This document shows, piece by piece, positions 11,023-22,961 of a stretch of DNA of 64,000 nt. The notes under the pieces are model-generated. The model saw nothing but the letters and a program-made list of their open reading frames with translations, was not told the origin of the DNA and did no database searches. The position numbers were made by a program, and so were the translations under genes. The stretch lies in contig OZ010792.1 in assembly GCA_963932465.1 (NCBI GenBank), forward strand, positions 188,631,556 through 188,695,555, in the 5' to 3' direction. This stretch comes from Maratus speciosus (Eukaryota; Arthropoda; Arachnida; Araneae; Salticidae). Each line of letters starts with the position of its first letter. The stretch's first letter is position 1.

Positions 11023-13311
11023 ATATAGCCATTAATTAAACATTACCCACCATCATCAAAAACCGCATTATTGTGAGTGAATTGACAATGAAAATGGATG
11101 TCACAAACCTATAATATAGAACTGTATGTATAAAATAAAGTACCTTATACTTAATTATAAGAATTAATGAGGAAGAATAAAAAAAAGAATATGGATTCTG
11201 AAAAAAGAAGAATATGGATTCCGAAAAAATTGAAAAACTTATATATTGAATTACGTTTTCAAGAGTACAGAATTCAATGATATAAGCAAATCGGTTGTTT
11301 TCTGTGAGAAAAAAGCTAAAAGCTGAGAAAAATTTTTCTCCTGTACTCGAACAACCAATAGAACCAAAAGAATAGTCTCAAGATGAAAACAGAACATTAT
11401 CAAATGGCATGAAATGGAGAAAAACACTACAACCCATTAAATATTTAATTTATAGCAATAGAAATCTTACACAACTTACCGAATAAATTCCCAGTAGATT
11501 TTCAAAATATATTCCCGCACAAGGAATCCACAAGCATGATAAGATTAAGGTGAATAAAACAGTTAACACAGAAATTAAAACCTATGGATTCAGTTAATTC
11601 ATTTTGAAATACCGTGATAAATACAATTAATATAATATAAATAGAAAATAATTACATTATTTAAAACACCTAAAAACAATTTTAAATTGTTTAATATCAA
11701 TTTTACAATATTGCCAATATTCAGTATTAAATACCACCTGGTGTAAAAAATTAAAATAATTACTTTAATAGAAGCTTTAAAAAGACAAAATTTTTGGTGC
11801 TGCCATCTATTATTTTATTTTAAAACTATTATTATTATTCAAATGTCACAAAAAGAAGAACCTGATAAAAGCTAAAGAAATAAAAACATATCAAGTGCAT
11901 TACTACACAAATCCTAATATAAAAATACCATACTATATATCATTATTCAAAAAAATTTAAATAAATTAAATGTTAATAAAATGCTTTCAATATATTCTAT
12001 TACCAAATCCACTTAATCTACAATGAAAAATTAAAAATAACATTGATAATATATAGAATATAGCTATATGCTATAAAATAAAATAAATTATATATAATAA
12101 TAATACAAAAAACCTTAATAATTACCATTACATATAAAAAATGATCAGGAAAGAAAATAAATAAATAAATAAAAAAAAAAAAAAAAAAAAATTGGATGTT
12201 TATAGAAGATTGTCAGATTCTAAAATTTACAATATCCTAAAGATCACAAATATAGTGTGTGAATTATCTTCATATTAGCCATAAAAAAGCTAAAAAAATA
12301 TGATTGTGACAATCAAACAAATTAAACCGATAATTAATCATAGAATACAAAGTTGAAAATAAAACAATATTAAAAAGTATAGAGTAATAATAATAAAAAC
12401 TATTTACCCAATTTTAATACATACAGTATAACATAAGTTATATCAAATAAACTTATATGCATAATAATCACTAAAAAGATGGTACACTATTATTAATTAA
12501 TATGTATATATATATATATATATTATATAATATGTAATTATTTATATATTATATATTTTAATATATTATATATATATTTTAATAATATTTTAATTATAAT
12601 TTTCAGCAGTAATAGTAATACTTTTTTTGTGTTGTCTCTTATCACAACATTACTACTCCTTACAGTTTTGATTTCTCAATTTGAATAGTGGGATTGATTT
12701 TGTTGCGGTAAGACACAACAGCAATTTTTTTATACATAAATTTTCCTGTTTTTTTTTGCTTAAATAATGTGTTATAATAGTGCATCTGTGGCATCATTGC
12801 TTAAACATTTTTTTATTATCTAAATCAATATTTAACAAATTAACTAGATAAAAAAGATGCATTTTTTAATCAATCATAGAAAAAAAAAAAACCTTACAAT
12901 ATTTTCAAAGATACTGTGAAATAATTTTGAGCGTAAACCATCATTTAAACCTAATTATTAAAACAGTAAAAAATAAGAAGTTTTAAGATGGACTGTTATG
13001 AGCCTTTAGCACAAAGTGTTGCAACAGTATAATCTCAGGCTATAATACATTTATTATATTGTTTTACGATAAATTCTTTGGAGCAAAGCTCTTTGCTGAT
13101 AACAATTTTTAACAAAAAATATATCACATTTTGATTAATCAATAAATATATTTTACCTATGAATTCTATTTTTTTTCTCTTACTTATTGGAATACATAAT
13201 TCTGTGCTAAAGCTTCAAAAGTGATTATTTGCTTATTGTACATTAGTTTCCCCTTACAAATTGCCACATAACAATTTTTTACAATAACAGGTAAAGTATT
13301 ATACTCGTATA
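11023..13311. other. AT-rich intron sequence without recognisable features
   Basis: This part of the 17-kb CAP-G intron is extremely A/T-rich, with short runs of A (around 12172-12190) and a TA microsatellite near 12500-12590. I see no coding region, inverted-repeat element or RNA gene in it. Confidence 0.6.
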
Positions 13312-13659
13312 TAGTGTTGACTCTAAGCCACTTCAGCAGGGCGCAGCGCCCGGCAACCCTTTTTATTTCTATTTTGCACCCGGCTGGCTTTTTAACACTT
13401 CCTATGCGCCCCATGGCAGTTCAGTTGATCCCGCGAAAATATTGCAAATTCTAGGGACTCTAAACAAACCAGTTCAAAATATTTTTTGTGAACAAGGTTC
13501 AAGCATGCCCCTTTTTTAGAATAGTGTTCCCTTTTTGAAAAAATGTACCCTTTTTTAGAATAGTGTTCCCTTTTTGAAAAAATGTACCCTTTTTTAGAAT
13601 AATGTCCCCTTTTTGAAAAATTCCCGCCAGGCAGTCCTTTTTTTCAAGAGTCAACACTA
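13312..13659. mobile_element. 348-bp inverted-repeat element with 6-bp duplication
   Basis: The ends TAGTGTTGACTCT and AGAGTCAACACTA are perfect inverted repeats, flanked on both sides by CGTATA (13306-13311 and 13660-13665). Inside, a 39-bp unit containing CCCTTTTTTAGAATAGTGTT is repeated about two and a half times (13507-13622). The element has no coding capacity; the frames at 13184-13414 and 13499-13690 are by chance. A 6-bp duplication is unusual for hAT (8 bp); the superfamily is left open. Confidence 0.7.
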
Positions 13660-15849
13660 CGTATACTAGCAGTAAATCTGCTCTTTGCATGGAGAAATTG
13701 GAAAATCATCAAGTGTAAACATAGAAAGACACAGCTCTTCTCTCGATGAATATCACATGCGTAAAAGCATATGAGCAATTTCATCCTAAAAATGAAACAT
13801 ATTACAATGATTGTTTACAGGAGTTGCAATTAACTATATTACAACAATGAAGTAATTATTCACCAAATAACTAAAATATGATAGCTAGACACGATTATGA
13901 AAGTTTATCAACACTTGAAGACATACTTGCATCTATGCGTTTGCACATATATACAGCCAAATTTGGCACCAACAAGAGAGTAAACTTAGTGCTAACATAC
14001 CAATTCATCAAAATTCTAACTCTAAGACATTGAAAATACATATGTGAGACTTCTAGCCCAAGATTGGCAAAGACACCTTTTCTTCTGCTTATATTCAAAC
14101 ATATATTTTAACTGTTATATTCAACAGTTTAATGATTGTATTTCTTCTATGATAAGAAGAGATGGCATGGGTAACAAATCTCAGAATGAGCATGAAAGTA
14201 GTACTCCATAAAAATCACCAAAAATTTAATGAAATTTTCGAAAACAGTTTATTTAACTATGTTTTCAGAAAATGGTAAAACATGAGGAAATATTTTACTT
14301 AGTTTTATGTAATTATTCGTAGTTATTAAAGCTTACATTGTTATAATTCCTGACACTTAACTTATTCTGTTGTTTGGAAAAGTTGGTGTATATCTTGGTA
14401 AGATTGTATGTCACATCAAAAATTTTAAAAATCGTGATAAATTCATACTTTTAGAAGTGTTTTTTACACAAATTTTTCACCAGTTATACCTATTTAAAGT
14501 TTGAATTTTGTAAAAGTCATGCTTCATTAACATGTAATACTTAAAGGCAACCTTCATGCCTAACATCGAGTACTTTAGAGGGTGAGGCTTTATTAATTCC
14601 TTTTTATTTGTATTTAGCAATATGTTCCTAGTTTTGTAATTGTAATGCATACGAACATGTATAGAAAGATCATATTTTTAACTGAAGCATTGCCTCTTTT
14701 TTCGACTACTGTAATCAAGGCTTGTTTATAAAGATTCACTCATAAACGATGTTACTTACGCTGCAGTGAGAAAAATTCTCAGTGTTTAAATTTCATTTAG
14801 TTTTGTTTTTCAGCTTTTAGTATCACCGCTATTTAATTTCCTTTTGTCTGTGTGTGTATTCTCTTTTCCCAACACACATTCTTTTATTTGCTGTTTTACT
14901 GCTTGCTTCCTCCCAGTTCGAATGCTTTTCGCGGAACTTTGATGCACACACACCCTGTTCTTGGTTTGTCCGATTCTCGCCGATCCAGCCATTTAGATTA
15001 TTTTGCTTTGCACGACTGAAGAGCGAACTCTGGCAACATCATTCTTTGGGTGTGTATGTAACAATGCTGGCCTTGAATTTAGCCAATGATGTATGTATCA
15101 CTTTCTGGAGGCCCAACATTGGTAGTTTCAGTTCTTTTTTCAAAGGCTTTTGGATTCGGAGTTTTATAATTGAACTTTATGAATTTAAATTATTTCGTGC
15201 TATTACCTTTTTTAGCCCCTATATGAGTCATATATATATTTTGACTGTTGAGTTTTTTGGCAGTTAGATTTTGATGGTAGATCGGATCAAGACCCATTAG
15301 TGATAATTGTGATTTATTTGCCATTGCACAGTGAATGTTCTTTTATGCAAAAAATGGATGAACGTTCTACTAAAAATGCTGTTGTTGTATACAAGATCTA
15401 TTTCTTTTATTTAATGAGAATGGACAAGGAATGAACTATGATTTCTTCAAATTTGAGTCATCAATAAAGGAATTTGTTTTAAGAAAATGATCTACTGCAT
15501 TTTGCATTAAGTAAGCATATCACTATTCAAGTAAGATAAATTTAATTTTTATTATTCTCCTAGTAGTGACGATTAAAGAACAAGAGTTTTTACAACCCAG
15601 GTTAATTACAAGATAATTCATAAAGATTTTCTCACAACTATGTACAAAATATATGATCAGGCCTATTCATCAATACATTGTCAAAAATAATTTAGTTACT
15701 TTTCTTTTAACCATTTGGAAATGGTTGTTGTTTTCGGTCAAGGATGGGGTCAAATGATACTTGCATTTTATTTTTTTTAACGAAATTCAACGATGTTCTT
15801 TACTTTTAGAAGATTGGTTGTATTTTTGATGGCCAATTATCTGCACGAG
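13660..15849. other. Intron sequence with one unassigned open frame
   Basis: A 137-codon plus-strand frame lies at 14854-15267, starting with a hydrophobic stretch that mimics a signal peptide. It has no recognisable domain, the surrounding sequence is a less A/T-rich island (14810-15120), and a TATA-like CATATATATATTTTGAC lies at its end. It may be part of an old LTR or promoter region. I do not call it a gene. The remainder is A/T-rich and empty. Confidence 0.3.
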
Positions 15850-15859
15850 GGATATAGGC

Positions 15860-16620
15860 CCAGGGGGGGAATGCCCTTCGTGGGGGTCTTTCTAAGGGAA
15901 CCTAACCCGTATTAATGCTTGGAAATCCAAGGTTCGAAGAAAACCACGAAAACTCCTTACTTTTAGAAGAATTTTTATTTGTAATTATATGTAATAGAAA
16001 GGTATGAACCGCCGCGGCGAGCGGCCCATCTTCCTCCGCAGCCCTTTATTCTTCTACTCTACTCCGACTCTTTTGCGGAAGCAAGCTTCGGAGGTCCCCA
16101 GCCACGTCCCGAGTAAAAGACTCTCTAGCGAAAGCGAGATTGAAAAGAAAAAAAAAAAAAAAAAAATTCAAAGATTGAAACCGGACAAATTTAAAAGGGA
16201 AATTACACAAATTAAAGACACCGAAAAGCGGGAAGGGTTGGGCTCGGGGCGATGAAGCAACCCGACGACCCCTTGCTTCTTATAGCATTAATAATTGTTT
16301 GAATAGGTAATCGAAAGGCATAAAATCGTTAAAAATTGAAAAAGTTACAAAAGGGGTAGGCGCAAATTATCAGATATGGAAAAATCCAAAGCCCAAGAGT
16401 GACGCCGAAATGAAAATAGTCTTGCAAAGCAAAAACCGAGGTCTTCAACTCATTATGTAGCCATGAAAATCGATTACAGAATAAAAGACGAACACGATAA
16501 AGGAATTACAGAATAAAAGATGAACGCGAAAAAGGAAACAATCTAATGTTTAATCGATTGATAGTAAAATGCCATGTCTCGAGGGGCTCCAATCCACTAG
16601 CCACGGCGTTTTACAACCAG
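15860..16620. repeat. CpG-rich interspersed repeat of unknown class
   Basis: This block stands out from its AT-rich surroundings by many CpG and GGCC words (for example ACCGCCGCGGCGAGCGGCCC at 16008). Its centre shares CAGCCACGTCCCGAGTAAAAGA, a run of about 18 A and AAACCGG with the copy at 1780-1917, so it is a dispersed repeat. Later parts hold two near-identical words GAATAAAAGACGAACACG and GAATAAAAGATGAACGCG. No terminal repeats, tRNA boxes or coding region are seen. It could be an LTR, an untranslated part of a retroelement or rDNA spacer-derived sequence. Confidence 0.45.
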
Positions 16621-17970
16621 TTCATTCTAACCAGGAAAATTTGAGCTCAACGTAGGTAATTTGTTGCAATCTGTGGATGATTCGGTGGAACTGCTTTCGA
16701 TTTGTAAACTGTTTTTCTTCTCGAAACAGGACTTGGAGAGTTTATCGATGAAGGTTTTGGTCGTCTGAAGTTTGATCTTTGCGATCTGTTGTTGAAGAGG
16801 ATGCGATAGAATTTAGTGCACAAAATTTAGATTTTTCGGTTAAATTTTGTTACGAAGGTGATTTGTTGCAATCTGTGGATGATTCGGTGGAGCTGCTTTC
16901 AATTTTTATTTATTCGATTATTAAAAAAATTCCAAACGGTTGTTGTAATCTATTAAATTACAATTTTTTTTTTTCTTTGCTTTGAGTCAAATTGTATTTA
17001 TGCTTAATTTAAACTGTATTTATGATTAATTTTAGTTGTTTTTAAAATCAAGTAATTTGTAATATTAACTTTTAGTCACCAATTAAAATTATCTCAAAAT
17101 AATACAAAAACACAACCAAAATGGCTCATATATAGTTTGACAATTTTATTTTCCCAAAACTTATAAAAATAGTGTCTCACCGTCATGCAAAGAAACAAAA
17201 TAACCATTTGCAGTTTAACATTTCTTACAAATAAAAGCAAAAAATCCCATGTTTAACTTTTTTAATTAAACCTTAAAAATCCGTAAATTCTGTTACAATT
17301 TTGAGAGAAACTTTATCTGAAAATGCAATTTTCATTCTATTCTGTGCTGTAGAGACTGAAATTATGCGATATTTAGAACAAAGATAAGAATAGCGAAAAA
17401 AAATAATAATAATAACCAGGGTGAAAATCTCTTAAAATTTAATTAAAAATTATCTTTGACAGGTTCTCCCAGAGAAGTTCATCCCGTCACACCCAGTAAC
17501 AGAAAATTCTCAAAGTGTCTGCAACAGATACTTCAGGGACAAAAAATAATTTGCAGTAAAATATTTTTTACAATTGAAGTGTTAAACAAGCACTTACCTG
17601 TAGCACTTTCAGGCATTTTATAAATTTTTATTAATAATAATCTTAACTTTTTGTATTAAGTAATAAAGAGCTAAACATAATATGAAGCAAAATAAAGGTT
17701 CGATGAAAAAGAATCTGCAAAACAGAAAAGAAAATCTGCGACAACCGTCTTCAGTCTCGAACTTTCTGCTACCGGGCCGTCACATACATCTTACAATTTG
17801 ACGATACATGTTGGTTGCTTGGCGATTCATTTTCGAGGGACACTATAACAAAGAAGTACCCTTTTATTTTCAGATTTTTAATTTCAAGATTTTTTTTTCT
17901 AGCACCAATACACGTAACCTAAATAAGAAATATGTTGAGAACAAATTAAAGTAGTTAAGAAGATATACAA
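16621..17970. other. Intron sequence with a short direct duplication
   Basis: A ~47-bp word beginning TTTGTTGCAATCTGTGGATG occurs at about 16659 and again about 203 bp later, with only a few differences, so a local duplication has occurred. The frame at 16779-16985 runs through the second copy but has no recognisable domain. The rest is A/T-rich; I see no gene. Confidence 0.45.
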
Positions 17971-19950
17971 TCTATATTATAAAGGACAAACATATCTGTG
18001 CGTAACGCATACTTCATTTTGCGAATGGCAACACTTTGAAATTTGAAATAAAATTTTGGTTTTGCAATTTTCTCTACTGCAAATTTTTAAATTTCTAAAC
18101 ATCGCATATTTTAAATTTTTACGCCATCGTATAAGGAAAAAAATGCTCTTTTAAATGCAATTTGTTTGAAAGCTGTATCTCAATTCACTTTTAAGATATT
18201 AATTTTTTTGTAGTTTTTACTACTTTTTTTGTAATTGTGGCAACTGAAGTACTCCATTTCTGTTTAAACTAAAGGGGAAAAAATGAAAATAGTAGATTGC
18301 TGTATCTTTATGTTGCCATTTTCTCATAAAAACTGAAAAAAAAAAAAAAAATCGAAATTAAAATATGTGCTATGTCAAGATTATCATTTGTTATAAAACA
18401 GGTGAGTTTTGACTTTATTTCGTTGTTATTTATCAATTAAATGATTTTTAGTTAATTGCAATTTAACTTTACAAACGATACAACACTTTCTCTTTACAAA
18501 AATGTATTTTAAAGAATATTTGTGTACCTGAAAGAATGCAATTTTATTAATCTGTGTGTAATTTCATTTTGCGAATTTTGAAAAAATATAAATGAATGAT
18601 AAAACATTGAGCTACTATAAACAAACAAAAAAAAAATATGAAGTCATATAAATCAGTAGATACCCGAGATTGTATTACCGAGCTTCTTAAATGACGTCAT
18701 TTTATAAAAAAAGCGTGTATTTTAATTCTTAAAACTGAAATATGTTTTGTAGAAGTGTGTCATTTTCACCCCAGCTGCCGTGAAATTTTTCAGAGGTGAA
18801 AATGCTTTATCTTTCAAAATAACGTAATCGAAATCACACGCTGATAAAACACAATGTTTTACAAACATTTAGAGTGACTTTATGGAAAAGTAGTAACATA
18901 CAGTGTGCATGCTCTTTGTCCGAAAAATAGCGATTTATATTACAGAATTTGATGATTCTCTCTTGGATGAATTCTCTTCGCCGAGTTAGACAAGCAATTA
19001 AAGAAAATCTTGGCAATAATTCGAGGTTTAAAATAATATTAGGATCCCCAAGTTTTTGTCCAGAATTCTCTCTACTAATAAAATTTTATTGCTATTCTTT
19101 AAGACATGTTACTATAATTTTATCAAAATAACATAATTTGATTAATTTAATTTTTCATACTTTTATATAATCTATATATTTAAAACACAAGAATGTTTTT
19201 TAGTCATCTGCCCTGATCTTTCTGCTGAACCAAATTTATTAATAAATTTTTTAACTGGAAGCTGTTCATTTGTAGATGTGCTCGCACTAGCTGTTTTTTT
19301 TTTTAAATATCCCATTACTATATTTTATTTTTAAAAGTATTCCATGAAACTTCTTCAAAATGATGGTAATGAGGTAGCTTTCATTAGTGCAGAGAAGAGA
19401 GAGATAATGAAGTTTTATTTTTTTAATCTTTATTCATGTGATTATCTGATAAAAACTCAAAATTGTTGATAAAAATTGTTGTATAGCGTTTAATGGCGAA
19501 AACTTGCATTAGGGACATAATACTTTGAACGGAAAATTACGTACTGCTTTTGAAAACACGCATTTTCCTCATAAAGTTTCCATATTTTTTTCCCCTTCTG
19601 TATGCGTACTAAGTTTCAGACACTAGGTGAAATGGTTAAGTAAAAGAAAAATGCCATATTTAAAAGAAAACTTAGATAAAACTATACTTTTTAACACAAA
19701 TGCTGTAAGCAGCAAAATCTTGGGTGAATAACTCTTAGCATGCGGCTAATATGAAAGAAATCGCTTTTGATAAGTTTCAAAAGTTTATTTGATTGTATAA
19801 ATTCATATTTTCATATGAAAAAATACTTTTTTATTTTTAGTGGGCAATCTGAATAATATATTGCATGTAAAAAAAATATTACTTTTCAATTAAAAAAATG
19901 GTTTTCCCCCTACATTCTGTAACCCGGGAAGCCCGGGTACGATCCCCTAG
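17971..19950 (+). mobile_element. Non-autonomous Helitron, first of a head-to-tail series
   Basis: The element starts TCTATATTATAAAGGACAAA after an A and ends CTAG before a T, as expected for Helitrons, which insert between A and T without target duplication. Just upstream of the end, ACCCGGG-AAG-CCCGGGT forms a perfect 7-bp hairpin about 8 bp before CTAG. The 2-kb body carries no Rep/helicase gene. The next copy begins at the very next base. Functional assignment follows the known 5'-TC / hairpin / CTRR-3' rule. Confidence 0.8.
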
Positions 19951-21495
19951 TCTATATTATAAAGGACAAACATATCTGTGCGTAACGCATACGTCATTTT
20001 GCGAATGGCAACACTTTGAAATTTGAAATAAAATTTTGGTTTTGCAATTTTCTCTACTGCAAATTTTTAAACATCTGAACATCGCACATTTTAAATTTTT
20101 ACACCGTCGTATAAGGAAAAAAATGATCTTTTAAATGCAATTTGTTTCAAATCTGGATATCAATTTATTTTTGAGATATTAATTTTTTTGTAGTTTTTAA
20201 TATCATTTTTCTTATAGTGGCAACAAAAGTACCCCATTTCTATTGAAAGTCATTAAAAGTAAACGGAAAATAGGAGATACTGTATCTTTTGTGGCCATTT
20301 TCTCATAAAACCTGAAAAAAAAAAAGTTGAAATTAAAATATGGGCTATGTCAAGAATATTGTCTGTTATTCCGTCATAATGACGTCATATGCATACTTTT
20401 CTATAGACGAAGTTTAAGACTTGATTGTAAAAATGGATTGCTTTAGTGGATCCAAATGACGTCATTTGATAAAAAGGCGTGTATTTTAATTCTTAAACCT
20501 GAATTATGTTTTGTAGAAGTGTGCCATTTTCACAGCCCAGTTACTTTGAAATTCTTCACAGGTGAAAATATTTCACTTTTGAAAATAAGGTAATCGAAAT
20601 CACACACTGCTAAAACACAATGTTTTACAAATATTTAAAGTATCTTTATAAAAGAGAGGTGAAATGCAAATAATAGCGATTTATATTACAGAAATTGATG
20701 ATTCACAATTGATGAAAACTCTTCATTTGTAGATGTGATCGCACTTCATCTGTTTTGTTTTTAAAAATATCTCCACTTTTATATTTTAATTTTAAAAGCA
20801 TTTTATGAAATTTCTTCAAAATGGTGAAAATTAGATAGCTTTCATTATTGCAGACAAGAGAGAAATAATGAGGTATTTTTATCTTTATCCATGCTATTTT
20901 CTGATAAAAATTCAAAATTGTTGATAAAAATTGTTGTATAGGTTTAGTGTCCCAAAATCCCATTAGGAGCAGAATGTTATATTAGGGGCATAATAACGGA
21001 AACTAACATACTGCTTTTGAAATCACACATTTTCCCTCATAAATTTTCTATATTGATTTCCTTCTGCATGTGTACTTATACTAAATTCCAGACACTAGCG
21101 AAATGCTTATTTAAGTGAAAATGAAGTCATATTTAAAAGAAAACGATAATTTTCTTAGATAAAACTAAATATTTTAACACAAATGCGTCTAAAAAACATA
21201 AATTACGGAAATTTTTACTCTCTGGAATTGAGATTAGAATCTCAAGTAAAGAGTGCGTCTATTCAGATAAAAGATGTTTCTGACAATGGTGACTTCAATT
21301 TTTGAGTTAAGATGATTTTTAAATGATCAAACAAAATACACATTTTTAAAAAATGATGAATATGGATATAAGAAGTGCTGCAAATTTTGAGAAGGTGAAA
21401 ATTGCTGTTTTTCATTCCAGAATACCAAGCATAAGAGCCTCAATTGATAACCACATCGTAATAACTGATTTTTATTATATTTTACTGATTAAGTA
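19951..21495 (+). mobile_element. Second tandem Helitron copy, 3' end missing
   Basis: It begins with the same TCTATATTATAAAGGACAAA directly after the CTAG of the first copy and follows that copy with modest differences for most of its length. It has no hairpin or CTAG of its own before the third start at 21496, so its 3' end is deleted or was replaced by the third copy. No coding region is present. Confidence 0.7.
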
Positions 21496-22591
21496 TTTAT
21501 ATTATAAAGAACAAACATATCTGTGCGTAATGCTGACGTCATTTTGTGAATGGCAACACTTCACGATCAAATTTCGGTCTTGAAATTTTCGCTACTGCAA
21601 TTTTTTAATCTTCTGACCATCGTACATTTTCAATTTTTGTTGCATCGGGAAAAAATTTACTTTCAAATGCAATTTGTTTAAAAACTGTATCTTAATTGAC
21701 TGATGTATCCTATTTTTTAAAATAATTTGTAAGCATGATTTTTTAAAAAGTTTATCTTGTCCCGTGCCGGTTTCATTACATAATAATGATAAGTATTTTG
21801 CACATAAAGCAACAAACATTGTTCACCATTTGTTTCTGACTATTTTTGCATAACGAAATTAATACTTCCTTTATAAACAAATAAAAGAATAATATTAAAA
21901 AAAAAATAACACCAACCTAACATATTTGTGAAAGAAAAATTAACGAAATTAATACTTCTTTTATAAACAAATAAAAGAATAATATTAAAAAAAAAAAAAC
22001 ACAAATCTAACATATTTGTAATCGTACAATTTAAATTTTTAGATCACCAAATAGGAATTTTTTTTCAAATGGCATTTGTTTGCAAAGTTCATCTCAGCTT
22101 ACTGATTGTCTAAGGTTTTAAAATAAATTTTAAAGCATGAAATATTTTTTAATTTATCAATATCGCTATGAGCTCGATTACGAAAGATTAATCCATTTGC
22201 CCTTAAAACAAAATAAAGAGCTCATCATTTTCTTATGGCTAATATCCATTAAAAAACTTCTGTGTGAATAAATAAATAATATAAATAAAACACAAATTTA
22301 ACAGACATGTGTAAGCTCTGAAATTATCGGAATATAAAAGGATGCCGTAAGTACGAAACTCTTGGTCGTATAACTCTTAGCATGCGGCTAATAAGAAAAT
22401 ATCGTTTTTGATAAATTAAAAAAATTTATCTGATTGTATAATTTGTATTCTTCATATGAAAAATGCCTTTTTAAATATAAGTGGGCAATCTAAAAAATTT
22501 ATTGCATATAAAAAATTATTAGCTTTCAATAAAAAAAAAAATGTTTTCACCTATATGCTGTAACTCGGGAACCCCGGGTACGATCACTTAG
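21496..22591 (+). mobile_element. Third, more diverged Helitron copy
   Basis: The start TTTATATTATAAAGAACAAA is a mutated form of the family 5' end, and the end ACTCGGG-AAC-CCCGGGT followed by CACTTAG is a mutated form of the family hairpin and CTAG. The body is shorter than in copy one and includes a ~100-bp direct duplication (about 21854-22020) that begins ACGAAATTAATACTTC. The wear suggests it is older than the first copy. Confidence 0.65.
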
Positions 22592-22805
22592 TATTATTAA
22601 ACGTCAAATAATATAGCTGTTCAAAATTTTGTAATTTACAATATATATATTTAGAGACAGTAAAACTTTTGAATGTGGTTAATAAGACATTTTTATTTGG
22701 AATAATAAATTATCAGAATATTTGGGTAGGATATTATGACCAAAAAATATTCTTACTTACATTTACATAAGAAAAATATATACATTTATATAATAATCAT
22801 CTTAC

Positions 22806-22961
22806 CACAGCATGTGAAAGCAATTTCTCTAAAGCTTCTTCAAATGCTGCTGTAGTTTCATCAGATTCTTCACCAAAAAGTTTACATCCATGAGTCTTGA
22901 AAACATCAAAAGCTCCTTTCATCAAGTTTAACTTCAAACTTTCTGAACTTTCATAAATAGT
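22806..22961 (-). CDS. NCAPG: CAP-G exon, HEAT-repeat region
   Basis: The exon is exactly 52 codons (156 bp, phase 0 at both ends). It starts TIYESSESLKLNLMKGAFDV and ends FEEALEKLLSHAV. The acceptor is TTTTAG (22962-22964 complement) and the donor GTAAG (22805 downwards). The pattern of an amphipathic helix, Lys-Gly/Ala-Ala-Phe-Asp, then Thr-His-Gly, agrees with the CAP-G HEAT repeat that follows the conserved exon at 33323-33442. The acidic loop EEESDETT-like stretch before the last helix also fits the family. The role is as in the other CAP-G exons. Confidence 0.8.

Noticed and set aside
14854..15267. 137-codon frame with a signal-peptide-like start
   Set aside because: No domain, no splice or transcript evidence, no supporting neighbour; probably part of an old repeat or chance in a less A/T-rich island.
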